Of a stretch of DNA of 64,000 nucleotides, positions 9,671 to 18,775 are shown one piece after another. A program made the position numbers and the translations under genes. How positions within the stretch are numbered: position 1 is the stretch's first letter; each line of letters opens with the position of its first letter. Under the pieces are notes generated by a model. It was not told the origin of the DNA, did not search any database, and was given only the letters and a program-made list of their open reading frames with translations. This stretch comes from Acetobacterium fimetarium (GTDB lineage: Bacteria > Bacillota > Clostridia > Eubacteriales > Eubacteriaceae), in NCBI RefSeq assembly GCF_014284475.1, contig NZ_WJBC01000014.1:1-64000 (forward strand), in the 5' to 3' direction.

Positions 9671-9826
9671 CCAAAGCTACTGTGAGCTTCGCTGCCGCTT
9701 TGCGCGAACCAATTGTTACACTGTACGTCGGACAGTCTACCGACTGTTCGCCTACACGTTACACAATTGGTTGCGCAAACCGACATCAAAGCAACTTCTG
9801 TTTGTTCTTGAAAATTCTTGCAATTA
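9671..9826. repeat. Repeat family A copy between leuD and leuB
   Basis: Imperfect palindrome whose core reads CACTGTACGTCGGACAGTC...GACTGTTCGCCTACACG, with outer arms GCGCGAACCAATTG and CAATTGGTTGCGCAAACC. It shares core and arms with the copies at 10354-10508, 27833-27990 and 52455-52590. Its left part was read as a spurious N-terminal extension of leuB. Possible degenerate flanking direct repeat: TATTATGTTTAT and TATTATTGTTCGTTTAT. Confidence 0.8.
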
Positions 9827-9834
9827 TCTGAGTA

Positions 9835-10320
9835 TTATTGTTCGTTTATAAAATTTACGAGACCGCCAGCGGCGATCAGTTTTTGCATGAATTCAGGGAA
9901 TGCCTGTCCCTGGTAGGTTTTGTTTTTTGAAACATTTATAATGAGCCCCGTATTAAAGTCCACTTCCACCGTATCACCGGCTTCGATATCCGCTGCTGCT
10001 TCCGGACATTCCAGAATCGGCAGCCCGATATTGATTGCGTTGCGATAGAAAATACGGGCGAAATCGGCAGCAATGACGCAGGAAATTCCCGCCGTTTTGA
10101 TTGAAAGCGGTGCATGTTCCCGGGAAGAACCACAGCCAAAATTCTTATCCGCCACGATGATGTCGCCAGCTTTTACAAGTTTCACGAAATCGGCATCGAT
10201 GTCTTCCATACAGTGCTGAGCCAGTTCGCTGGGATCGCTGGTGTTAAGGTATCGGGCTGGAATGATCACGTCGGTATCAACGTTGCTTCCGTATCTGAAT
10301 ACTTTTCCTTTTGCTTTCAT
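9835..10320 (-). CDS. leuD: 3-isopropylmalate dehydratase, small subunit
   Basis: Small (swivel) subunit of isopropylmalate isomerase, which works with LeuC to interconvert 2- and 3-isopropylmalate. In this operon it probably also handles citramalate/3-methylmalate. The 161-residue protein shows the LeuD pattern: [20 protein letters not shown] at the N-terminus, then [21 protein letters not shown] (the SREHA substrate-contact loop) and [17 protein letters not shown]. Length is typical of the short clostridial/archaeal type. AAAGGAG sits 5 nt before the ATG. leuC lies just upstream, separated by an inserted repeat element; leuB follows downstream. Confidence 0.96.
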   Translation of the reverse strand: MKAKGKVFRYGSNVDTDVIIPARYLNTSDPSELAQHCMEDIDADFVKLVKAGDIIVADKNFGCGSSREHAPLSIKTAGISCVIAADFARIFYRNAINIGLPILECPEAAADIEAGDTVEVDFNTGLIINVSKNKTYQGQAFPEFMQKLIAAGGLVNFINEQ

Positions 10321-10331
10321 GATGACTCCTT

Positions 10332-10525
10332 TTTCCTATAACTCTGTCGCGGCATTGCAAAACGTCCGTGCGCTTCGCTGCCGGTTTCGCGAACCAATGT
10401 GTACACTGTACGGCGGACAGTCTGTCGACTGTTCGCCTACACGTTACCAAATTGGTTGCGAAACCGCCATCAAAGCTACTTAGGTTTGTGCTTAAAACAT
10501 TTCGCAATTTCCTATAATTCTGTCG
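10332..10525. repeat. Repeat family A element with 18-bp flanking direct repeats (leuC-leuD)
   Basis: The element runs from about 10354 (ATTGCAAAA) to 10508 (TTTCGCAAT), 155 bp, with the family core TGTACGGCGGACAGTC/GACTGTTCGCCTACACG. It is flanked by TTTCCTATAACTCTGTCG at 10332-10349 and TTTCCTATAATTCTGTCG at 10508-10525 (17 of 18 identical). The right copy contains the leuC stop codon, so removing the element would place leuD directly behind leuC. Confidence 0.85.
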
Positions 10526-11780
10526 GATCGGCAATCCGGCCGAGGATGGCTGAGGCTGCTGCCACCTCCGGGTTTGCCAGATAGACTTCCGAGTCAACAT
10601 GACCCATCCGCCCTACAAAATTTCGGTTAGTGGTCGCCACACAACGCTCTCCAGCCGCCAGAATTCCCATATGGCCGCCAAGACAGGGGCCGCAGGTTGG
10701 GGCGCTGATAATCGCGCCGGCTTCCACAAAGGTTTTAAAGTAACCCAATTCCATACACTGGAGATATATTTTCTGTGTTGCCGGAATAATCAGAGTCCGG
10801 ACGCCTTTTGCAACCTGATGTCCCTTAAATATTTTCGCTGCTTTCGAAAAATCAGACAAGCGGCCATTGGTGCAGGAACCGATCACCACCTGATCGATAT
10901 AAACAGGCTCGGTGATTTCATCGGTTGTCCTGGTGTTTTCAGGCAAGTGCGGGAAAGCGACCGTCGGTTTGACGGTTGATAGATCAATTTCGATGACTTG
11001 CTCATATTCTGCATCTTCATCGGCGGCGTAAACGGTGTATTCTTTCTGTGAATGCGATTCGATATAGTCAATGGTGCGATCATCCACTGGAAAGATGCCA
11101 TTTTTGGCGCCAGCTTCAATCGCCATATTGGCGATGGTGAAACGATCATCCATCGTCAGGTTGGCAATACCAGCCCCGACAAATTCCATCGATTTGTAGA
11201 GCGCACCATCCACCCCGATCATTCCGATGATATGAAGAATGACGTCTTTACCGGACACGTATTGATTCATTTTTCCTGTCAGCACAAATTTTAGCGCCGC
11301 TGGAACTTTGAACCAGGCTTTTCCGGTCGCCATGCCGGCTGCCATATCGGTGCTGCCGACGCCGGTTGAAAACGCGCCCAGCGCACCATAGGTACAGGTA
11401 TGTGAATCGGCCCCGATGACCAGGTTTCCGGCTACCACCAGTCCTTTTTCAGGAAGAAGGGCATGTTCAACACCCATCTGACCGATTTCAAAATAATTCG
11501 TAATCTCATGTTCTCCTGCGAACATTCTCATTTTTTTGCATTGTTCTGCAGCTTTTATATCTTTATTGGGAGCGAAGTGGTCCGGAACCAGCGCCACCTT
11601 GTGCTTATCAAACACCGCTGCGGCTTTGATTTTATCAAACACATCGATGGCTACTGGCGCTGTAATGTCATTTCCTAACACAAGGTCCAAATCAGCCATA
11701 ATTAAATCGCCTGGTTTTACCTCACTCAGGCCTGCATGAGATGCTAGTATTTTCTGCGTCATTGTCATCCCCAATGCCAC
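10512..11780 (-). CDS. leuC: 3-isopropylmalate dehydratase, large subunit
   Basis: Aconitase-family 4Fe-4S subunit that performs the isomerisation with LeuD. At 422 residues it is the shorter LeuC/homoaconitase-like type common in clostridia and archaea. Visible features include [23 protein letters not shown], the cluster ligands in VIGSCTNGR and [13 protein letters not shown], and RNFVGRMGH near the C-terminus. The start is uncertain: the GTG at 11780 follows AAAGGAG by only about 4 nt, while an ATG four codons downstream (11768) is at a longer spacing. It follows cimA in the operon, so the same isomerase can serve both isopropylmalate and citramalate. Its 3' end is duplicated on the far side of the repeat inserted before leuD. 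Confidence 0.95.
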   Translation of the reverse strand: MALGMTMTQKILASHAGLSEVKPGDLIMADLDLVLGNDITAPVAIDVFDKIKAAAVFDKHKVALVPDHFAPNKDIKAAEQCKKMRMFAGEHEITNYFEIGQMGVEHALLPEKGLVVAGNLVIGADSHTCTYGALGAFSTGVGSTDMAAGMATGKAWFKVPAALKFVLTGKMNQYVSGKDVILHIIGMIGVDGALYKSMEFVGAGIANLTMDDRFTIANMAIEAGAKNGIFPVDDRTIDYIESHSQKEYTVYAADEDAEYEQVIEIDLSTVKPTVAFPHLPENTRTTDEITEPVYIDQVVIGSCTNGRLSDFSKAAKIFKGHQVAKGVRTLIIPATQKIYLQCMELGYFKTFVEAGAIISAPTCGPCLGGHMGILAAGERCVATTNRNFVGRMGHVDSEVYLANPEVAAASAILGRIADPTEL

Positions 11781-11798
11781 TCATCTCCTTTCAATTAT

Positions 11799-13397
11799 CT
11801 ATATCAATTTATATTCTTTTAATTTACGTTCCATATCGTTTAAAAGCTTGTATTCGATGGAATCGATGAGTGCAATCAGACTGGCCTCGATCAGGTCAGT
11901 CGATACGCCGACATTGGTCCAGATGTCGATCCCATCAGAGCTTTCGATCAGCACCCTTACCTTTGAGGCGGTGCCGGATTTCGAATCGATCACCCGAACT
12001 TTGAAGTCCGTCAGCCGGACCTCGCTGATCGTCGGGTAGAAGACTTCCAGCGCTTTTCTCAACGCCTTGTCGAGGGCATTCACCGGGCCATCGCCTTCCG
12101 CAGCATTGATTTCCGATTGGCCTTCAACGTTGACTTTAACCACCGCGGAAGAACTCAGCGCTTCTTTGTAATGCGTCTGCTCGCCGATTGTTTTGAAGTC
12201 CTCCAGGGTGAAAAACGGCTTGTATTTGCCGAGCTCCTTCCGAATCAGGAGCTTCACACTGCTTTCGGCACCTTCAAACTGGTAGCCCTGATATTCCAGC
12301 TCCTTGATGCGATCCATCACTCGTGTGGTTTCCTCTGATTTTTTGGTCAGACTGGGATCCACTTCGTTGATCAGCTGGATGATGGTGCTGCGACCGGAAA
12401 CTTCGGACATCAGAATTCGCCGCTCGTTTCCGACTGCTTCCGGCGGAATATGTTCAAACGATGACGGATTTTTCAGCACGGCATCAATATGCATGCCACC
12501 CTTGTGGGCAAAGGCCGATTTCCCGACAAAAGGCTCCCTGCCGCTCAGACTGTAATTGGAAATTTCTGCAATCCGGATGGCCGATGAGGTCAGCTTCGAC
12601 AACTCTTCTTCAGCCAGACAATCATATCCCATTTTCAACTGCAGATTTGGAATAATCGAAGTCAGATTGGCATTGCCACAGCGTTCGCCATAGCCCAGAA
12701 ACGTTCCCTGAACCTGCCTGGCACCAGCCTGGACCGCCATCAGCGTATTGGCCACAGCCACCCCACTGTCATTATGACAGTGAATGCCGATTGGAATGCG
12801 CAGTTTTTTTCGCACATCGGTGACAATCTCCTGGATTTCAAAAGGCAGGCTTCCCCCGTTGGTATCGCATAAAGCCAGATAGTCAGCGCCGCCTTCCTGG
12901 GCCGCCAGCAGCGTTTCGATGGCATAGGGCGGGTCGTTTTTATAACCATCAAAAAAATGCTCCGCATCAAAGGTCACGTCTTTGCCTTTGGCCTTGAGAT
13001 AGGCCATCGTCTCTTCAATCATCCGGAGATTTTCTGCAAGCGTCGTTTTAATGATATCGGTAATATGGAAGGTCCAGCTTTTTCCAAAAATTGCCACCGC
13101 CGGCGTCTGGGTTTCCAGGATCGCTTTCAGATTTGCATCTTCTTCGACCGCAATACCGCCGCGGCGGGTGCTACCAAAAGCGACCAGGCTGGCATGTTTC
13201 AGCTGCATCCCTTTGATTCGATTGAAAAACTCGATATCTTTTGGATTGGAACCGGGATTGCCGGCTTCAATATAATCAACCCCTATTTTATCCAGGGTTT
13301 CCACCACACGGATTTTGTCTTCGACGGAAAAGGAAATCCCCTCCGCCTGGGCTCCGTCTCTCAATGTCGAGTCGAAGATTAATATTTTTTCAGCCAT
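11799..13397 (-). CDS. cimA: (R)-citramalate synthase
   Basis: Condenses pyruvate with acetyl-CoA to citramalate, giving a threonine-independent path to 2-ketobutyrate and isoleucine. It belongs to the LeuA-like acyltransferase family: DSTLRDGAQAEGISFSVEDK at the N-terminus, then YIEAGNPGSNPKDIEFF, LCDTNGGSLP, HCHNDSGVAVANTLMAVQAGARQVQGT and GERCGNANL. The DGAQAEG and GNPGSNP signatures and the 532-residue length are those of the CimA clade rather than LeuA or homocitrate synthase. A C-terminal LeuA-type regulatory domain is present (about 400-530), so feedback control is likely. I start at ATG 13397, six bases after AGGGAGG; the ATG at 13403 overlaps that site. leuA ends 15 nt upstream. Confidence 0.93.
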   Translation of the reverse strand: MAEKILIFDSTLRDGAQAEGISFSVEDKIRVVETLDKIGVDYIEAGNPGSNPKDIEFFNRIKGMQLKHASLVAFGSTRRGGIAVEEDANLKAILETQTPAVAIFGKSWTFHITDIIKTTLAENLRMIEETMAYLKAKGKDVTFDAEHFFDGYKNDPPYAIETLLAAQEGGADYLALCDTNGGSLPFEIQEIVTDVRKKLRIPIGIHCHNDSGVAVANTLMAVQAGARQVQGTFLGYGERCGNANLTSIIPNLQLKMGYDCLAEEELSKLTSSAIRIAEISNYSLSGREPFVGKSAFAHKGGMHIDAVLKNPSSFEHIPPEAVGNERRILMSEVSGRSTIIQLINEVDPSLTKKSEETTRVMDRIKELEYQGYQFEGAESSVKLLIRKELGKYKPFFTLEDFKTIGEQTHYKEALSSSAVVKVNVEGQSEINAAEGDGPVNALDKALRKALEVFYPTISEVRLTDFKVRVIDSKSGTASKVRVLIESSDGIDIWTNVGVSTDLIEASLIALIDSIEYKLLNDMERKLKEYKLI

Positions 13398-13412
13398 TCC
13401 CATCCTCCCTTA

Positions 13413-14957
13413 TCAAGAATTTTCATTTTTCTTTTCCTGGGTTTCTTTGATATAAAGCATCTGATTGACCGCATCCACATAAGCTTTTAAACTGGCATCA
13501 ATGATGTCGGTGCTTAAGCCGCGGCCATGATAAACATGGGTGCCGTCCGATATTTTCACATGTGCTTCGCCCTGAGCATCAGTCCCGTCGGTGACCGCTT
13601 CGACGCCATAATCAATCAGGGTCAGTTCGCCACAGTCAACCAGCTCGCTGATTGCCTTGAAGCCGGCACTGATTGGACCATCAGCCAGCGAGACACCTTC
13701 GATCAGATCGCCATTCTTTCGCAGCCGAATGGTGGCCGCCGTTGAAATGGTATTTCCGGTGCTGATGATGAAGCGATCCAGGAAATAGATTTCCGGAATG
13801 GCCAGCTGCTTCTGTTCCACCAAGGCCAGGATGTCTTTGTCCGAGATGTCTTTTTTCTTGTCAGCCAGCACTTTGAACTGTTCAAAAAGGTCAACCACTT
13901 CTTCCGGTGTAAAACTGCTGTATCCCAAAGAATCCAGTTTTTCCACAAAAGCATGCTTGCCGGAATGTTTTCCCAACACCATTTTATTTTCCTTCAACCC
14001 GATCGATTCCGGGGTCATAATTTCATAAGTTTCCTTGTTGGCCATCATGCCGTGCTGATGGATTCCCGCCTCATGCGCAAAGGCATTTTCTCCGACAATG
14101 GCTTTATTGGGCTGAACCTTGACACCGGTCAGTTTTGTCAGCAACCGGCTGGATCGATAAATCTCGGTCGTATCGATGTTTGTCTCCACCTGATAAATAT
14201 CATGTCGGGTTTTCAAGGCCATGACGATTTCTTCCAGCGCGGCATTCCCTGCCCGTTCGCCAATGCCATTCACCGTACATTCAACCTGACCGGCTCCTGC
14301 CTGAATCGCGGCCAGCGTATTGGCCACACCCAGCCCCAAGTCATTATGGACATGAACTGAAATCGTCGCTTTGTCGATGTTGGGAACATTGTTGCGGATG
14401 CCTCCAATAAACCGGGCATGTTCATCCGGGGTTGCATAACCGACCGTATCAGGCACATTGACGATGGTAACGCCCTCGTTGATGACCCCTTCCAGGACGC
14501 GATACAAAAATTCCGGACGGGTTCGGGACGCATCTTCGGCTGAAAATTCAACTTCACCAAAAAGATTTCTGGCAAACTTCGCCATCGCAATCGCTTGTTT
14601 CACGACTTCCTCCGGCGACATTTTAAGCTTGTATTCCATATGAATGTCTGACGTCGCCAGAAAAAAATGAAGTCGCGGATTAACCGCACCTTTTAACGCT
14701 TCATAAGCGGTCGTGATGTCTTTTTCGGTGCTTCTTGCCAGACTGGCAACGGTTGTATTTTTCAGCTCGTTGGCAACCAGTTTGACAGACTCGAAATCAC
14801 CAGGAGATGCAATCGCAAAACCTGCTTCAACAATGTCGACTTTAAGACGTTCGAGTTGTTTCGCCATCTCTAATTTTTCTTTCAAGTTCATACTGCAACC
14901 TGGTGATTGTTCTCCATCCCGAAGAGTGGTATCGAATATTCTAATAATTCTGCTCAT
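13413..14957 (-). CDS. leuA: 2-isopropylmalate synthase
   Basis: First committed enzyme of leucine synthesis, condensing 2-ketoisovalerate with acetyl-CoA. The start is ATG 14957 (MSRIIRIFDTTLRDGEQSPG) with AGGAGGAG just upstream; an upstream open stretch of 51 codons crosses a terminator and a repeat and is not coding. The 514-residue protein has DTTLRDGEQSPGCSMN, VEAGFAIASPGDFESV, HVHNDLGLGVANTLAAIQAGA and NGIGERAGNAALEEIVM, followed by a complete C-terminal regulatory domain (about 390-505) implying leucine feedback. It lies between ilvC and cimA. A stem-loop with a T6 run lies upstream (see terminator at 14998), so it may be expressed at a different level from ilvC. Confidence 0.96.
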   Translation of the reverse strand: MSRIIRIFDTTLRDGEQSPGCSMNLKEKLEMAKQLERLKVDIVEAGFAIASPGDFESVKLVANELKNTTVASLARSTEKDITTAYEALKGAVNPRLHFFLATSDIHMEYKLKMSPEEVVKQAIAMAKFARNLFGEVEFSAEDASRTRPEFLYRVLEGVINEGVTIVNVPDTVGYATPDEHARFIGGIRNNVPNIDKATISVHVHNDLGLGVANTLAAIQAGAGQVECTVNGIGERAGNAALEEIVMALKTRHDIYQVETNIDTTEIYRSSRLLTKLTGVKVQPNKAIVGENAFAHEAGIHQHGMMANKETYEIMTPESIGLKENKMVLGKHSGKHAFVEKLDSLGYSSFTPEEVVDLFEQFKVLADKKKDISDKDILALVEQKQLAIPEIYFLDRFIISTGNTISTAATIRLRKNGDLIEGVSLADGPISAGFKAISELVDCGELTLIDYGVEAVTDGTDAQGEAHVKISDGTHVYHGRGLSTDIIDASLKAYVDAVNQMLYIKETQEKKNENS

Positions 14958-14997
14958 TGCATCTCCTCCTATATATTTATATTTAAAATTTTTTTTG

Positions 14998-15027
14998 TTA
15001 AAAAAGGGCAGAAGGTCTTCTGCCCTT
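14998..15027 (-). terminator. Terminator-like hairpin between ilvC and leuA
   Basis: On the minus strand AAGGGCAGAAG pairs with CTTCTGCCCTT (15004-15027) and is followed by TTTTTT. It sits inside the operon, after the repeat B insertion and before the leuA ribosome site. It could terminate part of the ilvC transcript or act as an attenuator. No T-box sequence was found next to it. Confidence 0.7.
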
Positions 15028-15049
15028 AATGCGAAATAGTTGTCAATCC

Positions 15050-16226
<1,177 letters not shown>

Positions 16227-16321
16227 TTAATTTCCTCCTAGATTTTAATCTTCTTAATTTATATAAATCCACTTATAAAGTGATGATTATATACTCATGA
16301 TTCGCTAAAAAAGCACCAGAG

Positions 16322-16656
16322 ATTTGGATGAAACGTCTACGAGATTAGCGGTCCATAAGGCGACCGCTAACCCTGCATTAGTTTTATACCCAAATAAAAA
16401 ATTTGGACAAAACGTCTACGAAGCATTTGGCCTTTTTGGGGGCCAATTGCTCATGCATTAGTTTTATACCCAAATGAAAAATTTGGACAAAACGTCTACG
16501 AAGCACTTGGCCTTTTGGGGGCCAATTGCTCATGCATTAGTTTCATTAGCCAAATCAAAGATTTGGATGAAACGTCTACGAAGCATTTGGCCTTTTTGGG
16601 GGCCAATTGCTCATGCATTAGTTTTATACCCAAATGAAAAATTTGGACAAAACGTC
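16322..16656. repeat. Tandem array of about 80-bp hairpin units between T-box and ilvC
   Basis: The sequence ATTTGGAyrAAACGTC recurs at 16322, 16401, 16481, 16561 and 16641, i.e. with periods of 79, 80, 80 and 80 bp (four full units and the start of a fifth). Each junction holds a small hairpin (CCAAAT-GAAAA-ATTTGG or a close variant). Units 2-4 have a central hairpin AGCAyTTGGCC/GGCCAATTGCT. Unit 1 has a different central stem, TTAGCGGTC/GACCGCTAA, at the same place. The array lies between the T-box terminator and the ilvC ribosome site, so every read-through transcript carries it. Confidence 0.9.
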
Positions 16657-16687
16657 AAAAAACCGCCTCTGTTTATAACAGAGGCGG
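16657..16687 (-). terminator. T-box terminator hairpin
   Basis: CCGCCTCTGTT/AACAGAGGCGG stem (16663-16673 and 16677-16687) followed on the minus strand by T6 (16657-16662). Its 5' arm overlaps the antiterminator just downstream of the T-box sequence. Confidence 0.93.
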
Positions 16688-16975
16688 ATTCAATATCCAC
16701 GGTACCACTCTAAAAATGAAATAGTCTCACAACCATTTCCTCTTCTGGTCTGAACGCATAAGCGAACCTAACCATAGTCATTTAACGCTGACATTCCAAA
16801 AAGGATTACGGCCTCCCCTACTCATTGGGTAAATTTTCAGGTCAGCAGCTCGCAAGTGAGTATTACATACCATTGAAATATTGGAATCACACCATTCTCC
16901 AACTCTCTAAAATTCAATCTTCGGTATTTTTCTCTTGGTCATCGCCGTTGTTTTATTTGTTTATTTTGCTTATCA
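16657..16975 (-). promoter_or_regulatory. T-box riboswitch, leucine specifier (CUC)
   Basis: The leader RNA reads leftward. It contains AGAGAGTTGG...ATGGTGTGATTCC (upper stem I), then CTC at 16858-16860 followed by ACTTGCGAGC, the position equivalent to the specifier in glyQS-type T-boxes. The T-box itself, AGAGTGGTACCGTGGAT (16695-16711), has UGGU to pair with a tRNA ending ACCA, in keeping with A73 of tRNA-Leu. It ends in a strong terminator (16657-16687). Uncharged tRNA-Leu should favour antitermination and operon expression. The specifier call comes from manual alignment. Confidence 0.92.
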
Positions 16976-16983
16976 TTTGTGTC

Positions 16984-17012
16984 ATTATATCGGTTAATTT
17001 TATCTTTGTCAA
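16984..17012 (-). promoter_or_regulatory. Promoter of the branched-chain amino acid operon
   Basis: Perfect TTGACA (17007-17012) and TATAAT (16984-16989) on the minus strand with a 17-bp spacer. Transcription would begin near 16977, just upstream of T-box stem I. Confidence 0.85.
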
Positions 17013-17043
17013 TCACTAAAAATCATGATATCGGTTTCTAGTT

Positions 17044-18180
17044 TTATACTTCCACAATTTCGTATTTTTTATTTCCCAGACCGATTTTGACACCGTGGTC
17101 AATGGCCACTTTCCAGTTAGTTTCTGGATGCGTCATCGTGAACCGATCCTGATCTTCCGGATCGCTGACATGGTGCTCATGAATCCGTTCATCCAGATAG
17201 CTGCCAGCAATAATCGGTGCTTTGTTGCAGGCATCTGCGCACGCAACGTCCAATGCAACCGGATCGACTGATGCGAAAATTCCAACATCCTGAATAATCG
17301 GCAAGTCGTTTTCCACGTGACAGTCACAGTTCGGAGAAACGTCCATTACAAAACTGATATGCAACTGCGGTCTGCCGTCAACGACCGCCTTGGTGTATTC
17401 CGCGATTTTCTTATTGAGGATATCCTTGCTTTCATCGTATTTGGGAGAAATCGCATCGAAAGGGCAGATTCCCACACAGCGTCCGCAGCCGACACAGAGA
17501 TCCGGATTGATGCTCGCTTTTCCTTCATCGCCGCCGTAGGAAATGGCGTTCATCGCACAAATTTTCGAACACACTTCACAGCTCCGGCATTTCTTTTCCT
17601 TGACAAAAGGTTTGCTGGATGAGTGCATTTCCATTTTTCCACGACGTGATCCCGAGCCCATTCCGATGTTTTTCAGGGTTCCGCCAAATCCGGTGTCCTC
17701 GTGTCCCTTAAAGTGAGTCATCGAAATGATCACATCCGCGTCCATAATGGCCCGGCCGATTTTCGCTTCGCGGATAAACTCGCCGCCCACTACGGGCACC
17801 TCCATATCATCCGTTCCTTTGAGTCCATCGGCGATGATCACATGACAGCCGGTCACAAATGGATTGTATCCATTTTCATAGGCAGCATCCATATGTTCCA
17901 GGGCATTTTTCCTGCGACCCACGTAAAGTGTATTGCAGTCCGTTAAAAACGGTTTACCGCCCTTCGCCCTGATGACATCAACGATCACCTTAGAAAAATT
18001 TGGTCGCAGATAGGCGATATTCCCCGGTTCACCCAGATGGATTTTTATCGCAGCGAATTTATTCTCGAAATCAATCTCGCCAAGACCGGCCTCCAGCACA
18101 AGCTTTTCCAGCTTTTTTAGAATGTTGTTTGAACCAGTCGTCCGAAATGTTGTGAAATAAACTTTCGATTTTTTATCCAT
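17044..18180 (-). CDS. DUF362 protein with two 4Fe-4S clusters
   Basis: Iron-sulfur protein of the DUF362 family, common in anaerobes; its exact reaction is unknown. The start is ATG 18180 (MDKKSKVYFTTFRT), which follows AGGAGG by about 7 nt; the seven codons before it overlap that site. The 378-residue protein has an N-terminal DUF362 domain (KIHLGEPGNIAYLRP, MTHFKGHEDTGFGGTLKNIGMGSGSRRGK) interrupted near residues 205-260 by two ferredoxin motifs, CRSCEVCSKIC and CVGCGRCVGIC followed by P. The C-terminal part, DVGIFASVDPVALDVACADACNKAP, closes the DUF362 fold. It ends 32 bp upstream of the operon promoter at 17012. tadA lies upstream on the same strand, 61 bp away. Confidence 0.85.
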   Translation of the reverse strand: MDKKSKVYFTTFRTTGSNNILKKLEKLVLEAGLGEIDFENKFAAIKIHLGEPGNIAYLRPNFSKVIVDVIRAKGGKPFLTDCNTLYVGRRKNALEHMDAAYENGYNPFVTGCHVIIADGLKGTDDMEVPVVGGEFIREAKIGRAIMDADVIISMTHFKGHEDTGFGGTLKNIGMGSGSRRGKMEMHSSSKPFVKEKKCRSCEVCSKICAMNAISYGGDEGKASINPDLCVGCGRCVGICPFDAISPKYDESKDILNKKIAEYTKAVVDGRPQLHISFVMDVSPNCDCHVENDLPIIQDVGIFASVDPVALDVACADACNKAPIIAGSYLDERIHEHHVSDPEDQDRFTMTHPETNWKVAIDHGVKIGLGNKKYEIVEV

Positions 18181-18241
18181 ATCTCTTCCTCCTAATATCA
18201 AATGATTTTGCCTTCATCCGTTTCTGATCAGAAATGAAGGC

Positions 18242-18679
18242 TCAGTATTCCGACCGTTTCTTTTCAAAAAAGTCCTTCAATATTTTTTCACATTGTTCTT
18301 CACAGATACCAGCATAGATTTCCATTTTCCGCGGCAGCATGGGATGTTGCCCCAGATAGGCCGTCGATTCAACCCCGCCGAATTTTTTTTCCGCAACGCC
18401 ATAGACGAGCAAGGGTATTCGCGCCTGGATGACCGCGCCCATGCACATGACACAGGGTTCTGCAGTAACAAACAGCTGGCAGTCATCCAGCCGCCATCGC
18501 CCCAGTTTTTCAGCCGCTTCCCGGATCACCAGCATCTCGGCGTGCGCCGTCGGATCGGATAATGTTTCCTTCCGATTATGAGCGATCGCAATGACTTCTT
18601 TGTCGCAGACCAGAACGGCGCCGATGGGCACCTCGCCTTTTTTTTCACCGGCTTCTGCTGCTTCAATTGCCAGCGCCAT
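18242..18679 (-). CDS. tadA: tRNA-specific adenosine deaminase TadA
   Basis: Zn-dependent deaminase that makes inosine-34 in tRNA-Arg(ACG). The metal and catalytic residues are visible: HAEM (His and proton-shuttle Glu) and PCVMCMGA. Length from the listed ATG is 145 residues. The start is doubtful. In-frame codons upstream of the ATG (reading NSTFQDY before MALAIEAAEAG) look like genuine TadA sequence, and the strong site GAGGAGG (18717-18723) would serve a start about 30 nt earlier. No ATG, GTG or TTG lies in frame there; an ATC at 18707-18709 has ideal spacing. Either a rare start is used or a base is missing from the nearby A6 tract. Confidence 0.88.
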   Translation of the reverse strand: MALAIEAAEAGEKKGEVPIGAVLVCDKEVIAIAHNRKETLSDPTAHAEMLVIREAAEKLGRWRLDDCQLFVTAEPCVMCMGAVIQARIPLLVYGVAEKKFGGVESTAYLGQHPMLPRKMEIYAGICEEQCEKILKDFFEKKRSEY

Positions 18680-18775
18680 ATAATCCTGAAATGTACTATT
18701 TTTTGAGATTTCGACACCTCCTCATCAATTCGCCAATCAGCAGATCATTACTTTTTCAGTTCTTCCAAGTCCGCA

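Noticed and set aside
9634-9789. 52-codon N-terminal extension of leuB
   Set aside because: It translates repeat element A; the ribosome site and family N-terminus are at 9633.
16322-16656. CRISPR array
   Set aside because: Units of 79-80 bp follow one another directly with no unique spacers, and no cas genes are present.
16474-16713. 79-residue open frame inside the 80-bp tandem array
   Set aside because: It arises because the repeat period (80) shifts frame and the array lacks stops in one frame; the sequence is repetitive, has no ribosome site and runs into the T-box terminator.
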